Counted from the first letter of the stretch, positions 1-9,237 are shown. The stretch is DNA of 64,000 nt from Metabacillus sediminilitoris (GCF_009720625.1 NZ_CP046266.1:5375501-5439500); one strand, 5' to 3'. The notes: a model not told the origin generated them from the sequence alone. Translations and numbers: made by a program.

Positions 1-1320
1 TTAGATGGTGCCTTACGTGAAAAACTTGTCTATACAACGAAGGAAGAAAAGGTCCAAAAAGGAATGGCTCCCTATTTTCAAGATGCTGTTATGAGTTCGT
101 TAGCAATGGACTTACAAATGGACGAGGATATTCTCAAAACAAAGGGGCTAAAAATTTATACGACATTGGATCCTGACATGCAAAAAATCGCAGAAGAAAT
201 TGTCGCTTCCTCTATTGAAAAAAAATCAGATATACAAGCTGGTTTTGTCGCAATGGATCCAAAAACAGGGTATGTGAAAGCATTAATCGGTGGACGTGAT
301 TATGAAAAAAGTCCGTTTAACAGGGCGACACAAGCTAAAAGACAGCCAGGTTCAACGATCAAACCATTATTATATTATACAGCTATAAACAATGGCTTTA
401 CACCTTCTACAGAGATGATGAGTGAACCAACAACATTCTCATATGATGATGGAAAGGCCACGTATAAACCAAGCAACTATAATGACTATTATGCGAATGA
501 CTTTATCACCATGCTCCAAGCCATTGCATTGTCTGATAACATTTATGCAGTGAAAACACATATGTTCCTTGGTATGGATAAGCTCGTCAAATCTGGAGAA
601 CAGTTTGGGCTGGATACGAAAATTAAGAAAGTCCCTTCAGCAGCGTTGGGCACATCACCAATTCGGTTAGTTGATATTGTAAATGCCTATGGAATGTTAG
701 GAAATGGCGGAAAAAAAATTGAGCCTGCGTTTGTTACGAAGGTTGAAGCTGCGAATGGTGACGTTATCTATAAAGCTGAAAAGAATAAGGAACAAATTTT
801 AAATGAGCAAGCTGCGTTTGTCACAACACATATGATGACAGGTATGTTCGATCCAAAGTTAAATGGATACACGTCTGTTACAGGACAAAGTATTGCGAAT
901 ACCTTAACAAGGGACTACGCAGGAAAATCAGGCTCAACGTCAACAGACAGCTGGATGATTGGTTTTTCCCCACAAATCGTTGCAGGTGTTTGGACAGGTT
1001 ATGATAAAGGGAAATCAATTGATCTCGTCCAAGAACGAGGCTATTCAAAAACGATCTGGGCTCGTTTTATGGAAAAGGCATTGGAGGATGAATCTGTAAA
1101 GGCATTCCGCCCTCCAGACGGTCTTGTCGGGGTATACATTAATCCTGCCAGCGGAAAACTCGCTACAAAGGAATGCCCCGAAAAACGGCTAACCTATTAT
1201 GTTGAAGGCACTGAACCAACAGAATATTGTACAGAACATAGCACGGAAATGCCTAAAGAAAAGGAATCTAAACAAAAAGAAGATAGTTTGTTTGATAAGC
1301 TGTTTAAATGGTGGGATTGA
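1..1320 (+). CDS. pbpG: Class A penicillin-binding protein, C-terminal part (PBP2d-like)
   Basis: The reading frame is open from base 1, so the 5' end with the glycosyltransferase domain lies outside the window. What remains is the transpeptidase domain, which cross-links peptidoglycan outside the membrane. The SxxK motif STIK starts at base 352, SDN lies near 535, and the third motif is KSGS at 925 where KTG is usual. A charged Lys/Glu tail precedes the stop. The following genes ywhD-ywhC-ywhB match the neighbourhood of B. subtilis pbpG (ywhE), which supports the symbol. In B. subtilis pbpG is a forespore gene; its promoter is not in this window. Confidence 0.85.
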   Translation, partial: LDGALREKLVYTTKEEKVQKGMAPYFQDAVMSSLAMDLQMDEDILKTKGLKIYTTLDPDMQKIAEEIVASSIEKKSDIQAGFVAMDPKTGYVKALIGGRDYEKSPFNRATQAKRQPGSTIKPLLYYTAINNGFTPSTEMMSEPTTFSYDDGKATYKPSNYNDYYANDFITMLQAIALSDNIYAVKTHMFLGMDKLVKSGEQFGLDTKIKKVPSAALGTSPIRLVDIVNAYGMLGNGGKKIEPAFVTKVEAANGDVIYKAEKNKEQILNEQAAFVTTHMMTGMFDPKLNGYTSVTGQSIANTLTRDYAGKSGSTSTDSWMIGFSPQIVAGVWTGYDKGKSIDLVQERGYSKTIWARFMEKALEDESVKAFRPPDGLVGVYINPASGKLATKECPEKRLTYYVEGTEPTEYCTEHSTEMPKEKESKQKEDSLFDKLFKWWD

Positions 1321-1324
1321 TACT

Positions 1325-1367
1325 AAAGCGGAAGCGCCTTGAACATCCCCGACATGCATGCCATAGT
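1325..1367 (+). repeat. Half copy of the stop-abutting hairpin repeat
   Basis: Five bases after the pbpG stop the sequence reads AAAGCGGAAGCGCC followed by a CCCCGACA block. This is the left arm of the element seen complete at 12280, 31198 and 31323. The right arm is missing, so this is a truncated remnant. Confidence 0.5.
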
Positions 1368-1380
1368 ACTCTTAACAGTA

Positions 1381-1413
1381 AAAAACCCCGAACATCTCTG
1401 TTCGGGGTTTTTT
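1381..1413 (+). terminator. Rho-independent terminator of pbpG
   Basis: A perfect 14-bp stem pairs AAAAACCCCGAACA with TGTTCGGGGTTTTT across a TCTC loop and ends in a T run. The A run on the other side could let it serve ywhD on the opposite strand as well. Confidence 0.85.
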
Positions 1414-1518
1414 ATGTCCTAGTTTTATAAAAAAACTGTATACCTAGTCTACTAATTTTACGCAAAAATCACAAGATTTTACCAATTTATTCACAAAACC
1501 GTCACAATTCAGACATAT

Positions 1519-2034
1519 TTACATTGTGTTGAGATCATCCTTTAATTTTTGTTCAGAAAGCTCCCACATGCCTTTGTCATGCTTTTTTAAGTAATCTGCA
1601 AGGATTTTTTTTGAACGTTCATCCATATGATCAACGATGATATGGCGCTTCATTGATTTATCCATGCGATTTACATGCTCTGGAAGTGATTTATACCCTC
1701 TTCTGATCGAACGGTCAACCGTCATTTCACACGCAGCCACACCAGCATAATACGGCCCTTCTAACTTTCGGTCAATTGTTACCCATACAAGCCAATAAGG
1801 TTTTCCATTAGGAACTTCTTCTTTCGTTTTAAGGAATTTAATACCTTTTTCAACAACACTTCTAGCATGCATGGCACCGATATCAACGAATGCTTCTCCT
1901 TCTTCGACATCAATAAAGACTGGTGACACATTATCAAGGCTAAGTGCGCCCACACCAAAGCCCTTATGCCCATCAGTTGGATCACTTTTTATAATATTAA
2001 ACCCGATACTTTTTTTCTTTTTATCTTGTTCCAT
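1519..2034 (-). CDS. ywhD: YwhD family protein, unknown function
   Basis: This 171-residue soluble protein has a Lys-rich start (MEQDKKKKSIGF) and matches the YwhD family, which is confined to Bacillaceae and has no established biochemical role. No signal peptide or membrane segment is visible. It lies between pbpG and ywhC as in B. subtilis, and the gap to ywhC is only 20 bases, so ywhC and ywhD are probably co-transcribed. Confidence 0.8.
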   Translation of the reverse strand: MEQDKKKKSIGFNIIKSDPTDGHKGFGVGALSLDNVSPVFIDVEEGEAFVDIGAMHARSVVEKGIKFLKTKEEVPNGKPYWLVWVTIDRKLEGPYYAGVAACEMTVDRSIRRGYKSLPEHVNRMDKSMKRHIIVDHMDERSKKILADYLKKHDKGMWELSEQKLKDDLNTM

Positions 2035-2054
2035 TCTTTATCCTCCTTCATCAA

Positions 2055-2738
2055 CTATCCTATAATTGGACTTAATAAAAAATAAAATAGGTTCATCACA
2101 GCTGTTCCACCGACATCAAAAATAGGGTGGATTATGTAACGATCAAGAGGTGTAATCACTAGGATCAGAAAAATAATCATGCCATAGCTCTCATATTGTG
2201 TCAGCTTCGCCCTAACATTTGCCGGTGAAAGATCCTCTATAATGCGGTAACCATCCAGCGGCGGAAACGGGAGCAGATTAAATATAAACAGCATGACATT
2301 CAGTGATACGAAAAGATCGAAAAATTGCAGCATACTATTCCCATAGTTTTCTGGAATTGCTGACAGCATATTTGTTGCTGCCAAAATAAACGAAATGGCC
2401 GTCCCAAGGAAAGCAAGGACTAAATTACTTAAAGGGCCTGCGACAGAAACGAGCACACCTGCTAAACGAGGACGTTTAAAAAAATAACGATTAACCGGAA
2501 CAGGTCTTGCCCATCCAAATCCTGCTATAAAAATAAGCAGTGTACCAAATGGGTCTAAATGTGCCAAAGGATTAAGCGTTAATCTCCCCTGTCTCTCGGC
2601 AGTCGGATCACCGAATTTATATGCGACATAGGCATGGGCAAATTCGTGGCAAGTAAATGCGACAATTAACGTAATGATAACATATGGTATCACTTCTAAT
2701 GGAAAAGCTAAAAAGTTACTTATATTTAAATTGTCCAT
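2055..2738 (-). CDS. ywhC: Site-2 protease family (M50) membrane metalloprotease
   Basis: This is an integral membrane zinc protease. The HExxH motif HEFAH is at residues 31-35 inside the first hydrophobic segment, and the third zinc-ligand motif appears as NLLPFPPLDGYR near residue 165. About five to six membrane segments are visible. I start at the ATG at 2738 because AAAGGAG lies just upstream; the 16 extra codons of the longer frame have no ribosome site. Its substrate is unknown. Order with ywhD and ywhB matches B. subtilis. Confidence 0.88.
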   Translation of the reverse strand: MDNLNISNFLAFPLEVIPYVIITLIVAFTCHEFAHAYVAYKFGDPTAERQGRLTLNPLAHLDPFGTLLIFIAGFGWARPVPVNRYFFKRPRLAGVLVSVAGPLSNLVLAFLGTAISFILAATNMLSAIPENYGNSMLQFFDLFVSLNVMLFIFNLLPFPPLDGYRIIEDLSPANVRAKLTQYESYGMIIFLILVITPLDRYIIHPIFDVGGTAVMNLFYFLLSPIIG

Positions 2739-2904
2739 CTCTCTCTCCTTTAGACGAATAAAATCAAACGAACATGTACTACTCACTAAAAGCTTACCAT
2801 GTAATGCAATTCATTTTCGATTAAAGTATACTATATTTACAGGCTATATTTACAAATATTATATCAGCATGAAGCCAAAACTTATATAAAAGGAGAACTG
2901 AACA

Positions 2905-3090
2905 ATGCCATATGTAACAGTTAAAATGCTAGAGGGTCGAACAGAGGAGCAAAAAAGAGCATTAGTTGAAAAAGTAACTGCTGCTGTCTCTGAAACAACT
3001 GGTGCACCATCTGAAAAAATCGCTGTTTTCATTGAAGAAATGAGCAAAAATCACTATGCGGTTAATGGAAAGCGCTTAAGTGATCAATAA
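2905..3090 (+). CDS. ywhB: 4-oxalocrotonate tautomerase family enzyme
   Basis: This 61-residue protein begins MPYVTVKML, leaving Pro2 as the N-terminal catalytic base after Met removal, the hallmark of the 4-OT family. Length and fold are typical for the hexameric tautomerases. AAAAGGAGAACTGAAC precedes the ATG. It is transcribed divergently from ywhC. The physiological substrate of YwhB is not known, although the B. subtilis enzyme tautomerises 2-hydroxymuconate in vitro. Confidence 0.88.
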   Translation: MPYVTVKMLEGRTEEQKRALVEKVTAAVSETTGAPSEKIAVFIEEMSKNHYAVNGKRLSDQ

Positions 3091-3103
3091 AACTATCAGG
3101 GTA

Positions 3104-3141
3104 AGAAAAAAGAGCTCGCCTTTATTGATCGGCGGGCTCTT
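3104..3141 (-). terminator. Terminator of ywgA, overlapping its stop codon
   Basis: An 11-bp stem pairs 3110-3120 with 3131-3141, with one G-U pair, and is followed on the minus strand by a TTTTTT run. The stem includes the last codons and stop of ywgA. It may also end ywhB transcripts on the plus strand, but there is no plus-strand T run. Confidence 0.65.
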
Positions 3142-3643
3142 CTTCTACTAATCCTCTAATTTTTTCGATATAGTTATACGCTTCTAAAACTTCTTCTTCT
3201 GTATAACGCTGCTTACTTTTTAATGTAAATACTTTTTCTTTTACCTCTTCTTGCGCTAACCCTTCAAAATATAAAACAGTTGAAACAAGTTCTAAAAACC
3301 TTGAGCTCTGCTCATTTAAATCAAGGATACAATCTTTAAGAGGAGGCATATCTAGATCATAATGCCCTAAAAACTCGCTCCCATTATCTGTTAACGAATA
3401 ACGATATTGAAAATAACCGCCTTTTTTCTCATGAACTTCATGAATAAATCCTAAGTTACAAAGCTCTTCAATCCGGAGTGTCAGCTCCTCTGAATACGGT
3501 CCATAAAAGTGAAAATTATATTTTTCATAAAAAGGCAGGTTTACCTTTTTTGCGATATAAATCATTTTTTGCAGTTTTTTCCGACCAATGATTTCACCAG
3601 CTGATGAGATAACCTTCATCAACTTAGCATGTTCTTTCATCAA
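3122..3643 (-). CDS. ywgA: YwgA family protein
   Basis: This is a soluble protein with a winged-helix-like pattern (HFYGPYSEEL near residue 45; LTDNG near 85) and it matches the YwgA family of unknown function. The frame is open to 3721, but AGGAG lies 11 bases before a TTG at 3643 and 14 before an ATG at 3640, so I start at the TTG; the ATG is the alternative. The first residues after it (KEHAKLMK) fit the family start. It follows ywfO at short distance, and the pair looks like an operon. Confidence 0.75.
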   Translation of the reverse strand: MMKEHAKLMKVISSAGEIIGRKKLQKMIYIAKKVNLPFYEKYNFHFYGPYSEELTLRIEELCNLGFIHEVHEKKGGYFQYRYSLTDNGSEFLGHYDLDMPPLKDCILDLNEQSSRFLELVSTVLYFEGLAQEEVKEKVFTLKSKQRYTEEEVLEAYNYIEKIRGLVEEEPADQ

Positions 3644-3737
3644 TGCCCCGTCATCTCCTAACTCTTTCTTTATCCTCTTTTTCTGTCGGGAAAAAGCACC
3701 TCTCCCCATCGCACAGGTCATGTTAACAGGCGCTTTT

Positions 3738-5036
3738 CTATTTAGAAATCTTTAATAGTTCAAGTATTTTCTTTTTTGCTGATCGTTTCGTTGAGAAATC
3801 CTGCAGGATATCCAGCGGGAAATATAATTTATGATCTGTCCTTCTTTTTCCAGAGATGGCGTCAACGATTTCTGATTGTCTCGATAATTCACGCAGATCA
3901 CCATTTGACATAAGTAAGTGGATTGGAAGCCGTTCTTCTTCTTCACCTGGTCGATAAAAGTCGTATGGCAGGTCTGAAGAAGAATCGACAACTAAGTAAT
4001 AGTCCGGATCAATACCAGCTTTTTTAAATAATGTTGTCAGTTCCATTAATGTCATCATTTGTTCATTAGGATTAAATTCAACATATTTAAACAGTTGACG
4101 ATTCATAAACCTTCTACATAAATCACTTAAGATCGGATCTTCCTCATCTTCCCACGCTTGAAAATAATACAAAATAACCGATTCATCTAATTTCAAGTAA
4201 TCTTCTAATGTCAGTTCATCTTCAAACATCGAATAAAAATGAATAGGATTATGTTTAAAGGAGTAAAATTCCTTATGCAGTTGTTTTGCCCGATGAAGGA
4301 TTTTTGTGAGAATAACTTCCGCACTTCGTGTCACAGGGTGAAAATATACCTGCCAATACATTTGATAGCGGCTCATAATATAATCCTCTACCGCATGCAT
4401 TCCGCTGCTTTTTATGACAACTTGATCTTCACGGGGACGCATCACCCGTAAAATCCGTTCCATATCAAAATGTCCATAGCTGACACCTGTATAATAGGCA
4501 TCGCGCTGCAAATAATCCATACGATCTGCATCAATCTGGCTGGAAATTAAACTAACAACCTGCTTATTTTCATATGTTTTTGCAATAACCTCGGCAACCT
4601 TCTTCGGAAAATCGTTGTCGACCTGTTTTAACACCGAATGAACTTCTGTCTCGCCAAGAATAATCGCTTGTGTAAAATCTTCATGATCTAGATGGAACAC
4701 TTTTTCAAAGGAATGTGAAAACGGTCCATGGCCTAAATCATGCAACAGTGCTGCACATAGACACAATAATCGCTCATCATCATTCCATTCTGGACGTCCT
4801 TTAAAGACATCATCCACAATACGGCGAATAATTTCATACACACCTAAAGAATGATTAAAGCGACTATGCTCTGCACCATGAAACGTTAAATACGTTGTTC
4901 CTAATTGGCGAATTCTTCTTAATCGTTGAAATTCCTTCGTTCCAATCAGATCCCAAATAAGCTTATCTCGTACATGGATATAACGATGAACGGGATCTTT
5001 AAATACCTTTTCCTCAGACAATTTTCCATTTTCCAT
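3738..5036 (-). CDS. ywfO: HD-domain phosphohydrolase (YwfO type)
   Basis: This 432-residue protein carries the metal-binding HD signature: His62 in the NHSLGVYE segment, His99-Asp100 in LLHDLGHGPFSHSFE, and a distal Asp in SSQIDADRMDYL. Its length equals B. subtilis YwfO. HD proteins of this class are related to dNTP triphosphohydrolases, and a nucleotide substrate is likely. AGAGGGAAG precedes the ATG. The gene is followed 16 bases later by ywgA. Confidence 0.85.
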   Translation of the reverse strand: MENGKLSEEKVFKDPVHRYIHVRDKLIWDLIGTKEFQRLRRIRQLGTTYLTFHGAEHSRFNHSLGVYEIIRRIVDDVFKGRPEWNDDERLLCLCAALLHDLGHGPFSHSFEKVFHLDHEDFTQAIILGETEVHSVLKQVDNDFPKKVAEVIAKTYENKQVVSLISSQIDADRMDYLQRDAYYTGVSYGHFDMERILRVMRPREDQVVIKSSGMHAVEDYIMSRYQMYWQVYFHPVTRSAEVILTKILHRAKQLHKEFYSFKHNPIHFYSMFEDELTLEDYLKLDESVILYYFQAWEDEEDPILSDLCRRFMNRQLFKYVEFNPNEQMMTLMELTTLFKKAGIDPDYYLVVDSSSDLPYDFYRPGEEEERLPIHLLMSNGDLRELSRQSEIVDAISGKRRTDHKLYFPLDILQDFSTKRSAKKKILELLKISK

Positions 5037-5350
5037 TGTCTTCCCTCTTCCGTTCTGACTTATCTTTTTATTTCTATATTGTAACGATATCTATTCGACA
5101 TGAACACCGAAAACCCTACTTAAAACTCCATAAAAACAGATCTTTTATTCGACAAATTTCTTCGTTTTACAACAAAAATACATGGGCTAGAAGACAATTA
5201 AAAAATCACCCTTGCATACTTTTAACAATGGTGATGACAGTTGTTTTCAACTTATATAAAAACCGAAAGATTTTATTCATTTTTTCCCAAAATAAGAGTC
5301 TTTAATCTACTTTATAAAAGGAGTACGATGCTTTTTAGCTAAAAGATATT

Positions 5351-5488
5351 TTACCGCTTCTCACCAATCATTGCAAGTTCGCTTAAGTCATCGTCTTCAT
5401 ATTTCACTTCCACCACTGGATGGTTTTTCCATACATAGTAGATTGGAAAAATAAAAGATAGATTGTTCACTAAAAGGTGAAAAATTCG
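5351..5488 (-). pseudogene. Possible C-terminal remnant of a lost protein gene
   Basis: A 45-codon open stretch on the minus strand encodes a short hydrophobic segment (NLSFIFPIYYVW) followed by an acidic tail (VKYEDDDLSELAMIGEKR) and a stop. It reads like the C terminus of a membrane protein. An in-frame TAA lies immediately upstream and there is no ribosome site or start. I could not assign a parent family, and chance cannot be excluded. Confidence 0.3.
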
Positions 5489-5537
5489 TTATTTTTCCCC
5501 CTCAAAAAGAAAAAACTACTATCCTCTTAAGAACCTT

Positions 5538-5567
5538 GTATAAAACTTTAGGAATTTGTCCATGTTA
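5538..5567 (+). promoter_or_regulatory. Candidate SigG/SigF promoter of rsfA
   Basis: GTATA (5538-5542) is followed after exactly 18 bases by CATGTTA (5561-5567). This fits the SigG pattern GHATR-N18-CATWHTA with one mismatch. B. subtilis rsfA is known to be transcribed in the forespore by SigF and SigG. Confidence 0.6.
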
Positions 5568-5613
5568 TTAACAGTAAATGTAAAAATATTTCATGCTATA
5601 GGGAGTTGGAAAT

Positions 5614-6390
5614 ATGATGAAACAAAGACAAGATGCTTGGTCTGAAGAGAATGATTTATTACTAGCTGAAACGGTGTTAAGACATGTCCGTGAAGGCAGT
5701 ACCCAATTAAACGCCTTTGAAGAAGTAGGAGATAAGCTGAATCGAACTTCTGCTGCATGTGGCTTTCGCTGGAATGCTGTTGTACGACATGACTATGAAA
5801 AAGCACTTCAGCTTGCTAAAAAACAGCGAAAACAAAGAATGCGTGCGTTAGGAAAAGGACAACCAGTTAAGAAACAGCTTTTATACTCTCCAGACGTACC
5901 TACTATTGATTTTGATGAGCAAGAAGAGCTTACGATGATGTCAGCTTTAGAGAGTCATATGGCTGAAGTGATGCCTGCTGATGAAGATGTTACCGTTTCT
6001 GCAAACTTACCAAAACAAGCACAAGAAGTAAGCATAGTTCCTGCACAAGGAATGACTCAAGCATATGGTTCACCTAATAGATTGACGATGGAGCAAGTTA
6101 TTTCATTCTTGCATTCTTATAAATCATCTAACGAGCATTCAGAGGCGTTAATGAGTGAAAACAAACGGTTAAAACGTGAAAATCAAGAACTTTCTAAGCA
6201 AAATGAAGAATTAACGAAAAAGGTTGAGAGACTTGAACAAGATACCGTTACTGTTCAAGAAGACTATGAAACATTGATGAAAATTATGAATCGCGCAAGA
6301 AAGCTAGTCTTATTTGATGAGGAAGATCGCACTTCCGCGACTACCTTTAAAATGGATCGAAACGGAAACTTAGAAAAAATGGCTGAGTAA
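5614..6390 (+). CDS. rsfA: Prespore-specific transcriptional regulator RsfA
   Basis: The protein has 258 residues, the same length as B. subtilis RsfA. A Myb/SANT-like DNA-binding domain covers residues 1-60 ([19 protein letters not shown], then [16 protein letters not shown]). A Lys/Arg-rich linker and an acidic middle follow, and a strong coiled coil runs from about 175 to 225 and could dimerise the protein. RsfA fine-tunes SigF-dependent genes in the forespore. GGGAG eight bases before the first of two ATGs sets the start. A forespore promoter lies just upstream. Confidence 0.9.
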   Translation: MMKQRQDAWSEENDLLLAETVLRHVREGSTQLNAFEEVGDKLNRTSAACGFRWNAVVRHDYEKALQLAKKQRKQRMRALGKGQPVKKQLLYSPDVPTIDFDEQEELTMMSALESHMAEVMPADEDVTVSANLPKQAQEVSIVPAQGMTQAYGSPNRLTMEQVISFLHSYKSSNEHSEALMSENKRLKRENQELSKQNEELTKKVERLEQDTVTVQEDYETLMKIMNRARKLVLFDEEDRTSATTFKMDRNGNLEKMAE

Positions 6391-6425
6391 AAAGACGTGG
6401 AGCTTCCCGCGTCTTTTTCTTTTGC
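6390..6425 (+). terminator. Terminator of rsfA
   Basis: AAAGACGTGG pairs with CCGCGTCTTT (one G-U pair) around a 6-base loop and is followed by a T-rich run. Confidence 0.8.
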
Positions 6426-6555
6426 ATACAAATTCTATGATTTGAGACAGAAACCTTCCCATTTTGAAACTTTTTTATTTGAAGACCGTAGAACATGTAT
6501 AGTTAAGACATAAAACAATCATCTGCTATTACTAACATATGAAAGTTGGAATGAT

Positions 6556-7368
6556 GTGGAAACGAAGGAATGGTTACAAACAGAATTACACGTTATTGAA
6601 AAATGGGAGAAGGATCAAAAGGGACTTTGGTTTTGGGAAAAACTTGGCCGCCTCCCTTTTAAGCTATTAGATAAGATAACTCCTGCTTTTATTCAAAAGA
6701 AAATTGGTTTATTACTAGATGAGCTTGGGCAATTTGTCCAAACAGGCGGACAATATTTAACACAAGAAAAATTGATTTTAACCAAACTCCGTAAGCATTC
6801 GCAAAATGAAGATTTGATCATTTCCGATGTCTCCTCACTTCCATTGACTACAATGGATGCCGTTGGTGAAGAGTTGAAATCGACACGAAGCAAGCTAGCA
6901 ACTGTACAAGGAGCAACAACAGGGATCGGCGGAATTTTCACATTAGCGGTGGATATTCCAGTTATACTTGGCCTTTCATTAAAAACACTCCAGGAAATTG
7001 CCATCACTTATGGTTATGACCCAAAAGATCGCGAAGAGCGGATTTTCATCGTTAAATGTCTGCAATTTTCATCAGCTGATATTGTTGGGAAACAAGCCAT
7101 TTTAAATGAATTATCGACATTTTATACAAGAGGTCAATCAACAAACCAAGAAATGATCTCCCAGTTGCAAGGATGGCGCGAGGTTGTCTTCACATACCGT
7201 GATCAATTTGGATGGAAAAAACTTCTTCAAATGGTCCCCATTGCAGGAATGGTGTTCGGAGCCATAACAAATCGCTCAATGATTCACGATTTAGCTGAAA
7301 CAGGTATTATGCTTTACCGGAAAAGAAGAATACTAGATAGACTAGAAATGGGAGAGAGATCTAACTAA
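6556..7368 (+). CDS. EcsC family protein
   Basis: The 270-residue protein matches the EcsC family: a glycine-rich amphipathic centre (GATTGIGGIFTLAVDIPV near residues 118-135) precedes the conserved TLQEIAITYGYDP segment, and GMVFGAITN lies near the C terminus. The hydrophobic parts suggest peripheral membrane association. In B. subtilis EcsC is encoded with the EcsAB ABC exporter, but no such genes are here. Translation appears to start at a GTG with a weak upstream GTTGGA. A hairpin directly follows the stop. Confidence 0.75.
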   Translation: METKEWLQTELHVIEKWEKDQKGLWFWEKLGRLPFKLLDKITPAFIQKKIGLLLDELGQFVQTGGQYLTQEKLILTKLRKHSQNEDLIISDVSSLPLTTMDAVGEELKSTRSKLATVQGATTGIGGIFTLAVDIPVILGLSLKTLQEIAITYGYDPKDREERIFIVKCLQFSSADIVGKQAILNELSTFYTRGQSTNQEMISQLQGWREVVFTYRDQFGWKKLLQMVPIAGMVFGAITNRSMIHDLAETGIMLYRKRRILDRLEMGERSN

Positions 7369-7390
7369 GTTAGACCTCTCTTCTTTCATG
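7354..7390 (+). terminator. Terminator overlapping the end of the EcsC-like gene
   Basis: GAGAGATCTAAC pairs with GTTAGACCTCTC (one mismatch) around a TAA loop that is part of the coding end, followed by TTCTTTC. Confidence 0.65.
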
Positions 7391-7456
7391 ATCTTTGCTG
7401 TTTCAAACGTTCAGGTTAATCATTTCAGAAAAAATAAGGGTCCTTTCCTTCATAGC

Positions 7457-8131
7457 TGTGATGATGGACTCTTTCCTTGTTGCCCAAGCTATTTTTGGCC
7501 TTCATAACTCTGATGACGGACTCTTTCCTTGTTGCCTAACCTATTTTTGGTCTTCATAACTCTGATGACGACCCTTTTCCTTGTTGACCAACGTATTTTT
7601 GGTCTTCATAGCTCTGATGACGACCCTTTTCCTTGTTGCCCAACCTATTTTTGGTCTTCATAACTCTGATGACGACCCTTTTCCTTGTTGACCAACCTAT
7701 TTTTGGTCTTCATAGCTCTGATGACGACCCTTTTCCTTGTTGCCCAATCTATTTTTGGTCTTCATAACTCTGATGACGACCCTTTTCCTTGTTGACCAAC
7801 CTATTTTTGGTCTTCATAACCCTGATGACGACCCTTTTCCTTGTTGCCCAACCTATTTTTGGTCTTCATAACTCTGATGACGACCCTTTTCCTTGTTGAC
7901 CAACCTATTTTTGGTCTTCATAACTCTGATGACGACCCTTTTCCTTGTTGACCAACCTATTTTTGGTCTTCATAGCTCTGATGACGACCCTTTTCTTCAT
8001 GCCCAACCTATTTTTGGTCTTCATAACTCTGATGACGACCCTTTTCCTTGTTGTCCAATCTATTTTTGGCCTTCATAACTCTGATGACGGACTCTTTCCT
8101 TGTTGCCCAACCTATTTTTGGCCTTCATAGC
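7457..8131. repeat. Tandem array of thirteen 52-bp units
   Basis: Thirteen head-to-tail units fill 7457-8131. Twelve are exactly 52 bp and unit 11 (7977-8027) is 51 bp. The core unit reads CTGATGACGACCCTTTTCC, then TTGTTGACCAACC, then TATTTTTGGTCTTCATAAC. The outer units (1, 2, 12, 13) share variants such as GGACTC or GGCC, so the array diverges at its edges. Because 52 is not a multiple of three, all frames are short; the 61-66 codon frames here are by-products. The array occupies a convergent gap between the EcsC-like gene and the end of lipL. Confidence 0.95.
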
Positions 8132-8181
8132 TCTAAGAATAGTAAAATAAAAGAGATTCCTATAAAAAGCATGCACAACTA

Positions 8182-9039
8182 TCATTCATTACGAAACTGC
8201 TTGAACACTTTATCGTTTCGATCGTTCATTCTAACTAAGTTTTGCTGAAAAAGAAGCTGTTCCTCTGCTGTTAAGGAAGAAGGAATTAATTGCTGGCTAT
8301 TCTCCTTCAACGTCGTTAATAGCTCAAACATCATCGTTTCAACTGAAAGGTCACTATGCAGCAAATCACTTAATGATGACATTGTTTCCGGTTTTATCGT
8401 TGGAAAGATAAATTTCGTTTGTTCATTTTTTAATGAGATGTCATAAAATTGACGGATCAAATCTGCCCGCTCTTCCCCGCTTCCTCTAACACAAAGATAG
8501 ATTTGTACAGCAATCCCGCCGCGCAATCGACGTTGAGATATCCCGGCAAATTTCTTTCCATTGATACTTAGATCATAACTCCCTGGGCAATAGGATCCGA
8601 CGATTTCACGTGCTTCAATCTGTCCGCCATGTTCCTTCAGCATCTTCCTAATTAAATCTAGCATCGCATCATAGCCGCGATTGATATCAATGCCTTTTTC
8701 TGTATCTGGGAAAATGAGCGAGATATTTAATACATCCTTATCTAAAACAACTGCAAGTCCTCCAGAGTTTCTGACAATCACACGATAGCCAAGATTCTTT
8801 AAGAAATTCACTCCTTCTTCGAGAAACGGCAGCTTTGTATCTTGAATTCCTAGTACAATCGTATTGTGATGCACCCAAGTTCTTACTGTTGCTGGTGATT
8901 TTTGCTTTCCTACACTGGCACATAATGTATCATCAATCGCAAACGAATGCTTTGCATCAAACTGAGGTCCTAAACTTGATTGATCAATGACCCGCCATTG
9001 CGGTTGAGTGATTAATGTGGTTGATGATAAAAGGTCCAT
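8182..9039 (-). CDS. lipL: Octanoyl-[GcvH]:protein N-octanoyltransferase
   Basis: LipL moves octanoyl groups from lipoyl-GcvH to the E2 subunits of 2-oxoacid dehydrogenases in the Bacillus lipoate pathway. The 285 residues show the BPL/LplA/LipB fold: [11 protein letters not shown] at 90-100, the probable catalytic Cys151 in [10 protein letters not shown], and the conserved Lys in [11 protein letters not shown] (162-163). In B. subtilis the catalytic residue is Cys150. GGGAG precedes the ATG. It lies downstream of cutC and pta on the same strand but separated by 278 bases. Confidence 0.92.
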   Translation of the reverse strand: MDLLSSTTLITQPQWRVIDQSSLGPQFDAKHSFAIDDTLCASVGKQKSPATVRTWVHHNTIVLGIQDTKLPFLEEGVNFLKNLGYRVIVRNSGGLAVVLDKDVLNISLIFPDTEKGIDINRGYDAMLDLIRKMLKEHGGQIEAREIVGSYCPGSYDLSINGKKFAGISQRRLRGGIAVQIYLCVRGSGEERADLIRQFYDISLKNEQTKFIFPTIKPETMSSLSDLLHSDLSVETMMFELLTTLKENSQQLIPSSLTAEEQLLFQQNLVRMNDRNDKVFKQFRNE

Positions 9040-9210
9040 ACTTAGTACTCCCTTGTTCTTAACGTTTTTTTCCTTTTACTATTATATATCACTTCCATAC
9101 CATGAGAACAGGAAGAGAATGGAATGCAGGGACATTCTACAGGTGAAAAATGATAACAGGTGTTGCATTCATTCTATGAAAAACCAGTACGATAAGCTGG
9201 GCAAAAACAA

Positions 9211-9237
9211 AGTGTAAAACCTTTACGATTTTACACT
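9211..9237. promoter_or_regulatory. Perfect 9-bp inverted repeat between cutC and lipL
   Basis: AGTGTAAAA (9211-9219) pairs with TTTTACACT (9229-9237). On the minus strand it is followed by TTGTTTTTG, so it may be a weak terminator for cutC; it could also be an operator. Nothing decides between these. Confidence 0.4.

Larger units (their letters stand above)
5037..5613. other. Gene-free interval between ywfO and rsfA
   Basis: This 577-base AT-rich stretch contains a possible gene remnant (5351-5488, minus) and the rsfA promoter (5538-5567). An 89-codon plus-strand frame here has no ribosome site or recognisable content. I see no RNA gene. Confidence 0.5.

Noticed and set aside
5036..5305. 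89-codon plus-strand frame upstream of ywfO
   Set aside because: It overlaps the ywfO start and promoter region, lacks a ribosome site and shows no recognisable protein content.
7457..8131. CRISPR array
   Set aside because: The units are contiguous near-identical 52-mers without unique spacers and there are no cas genes.
7893..8248. Three overlapping 61-66 codon frames in the 52-bp repeat array
   Set aside because: They come from the repeat passing through different frames, have no ribosome sites and carry no conserved protein pattern.
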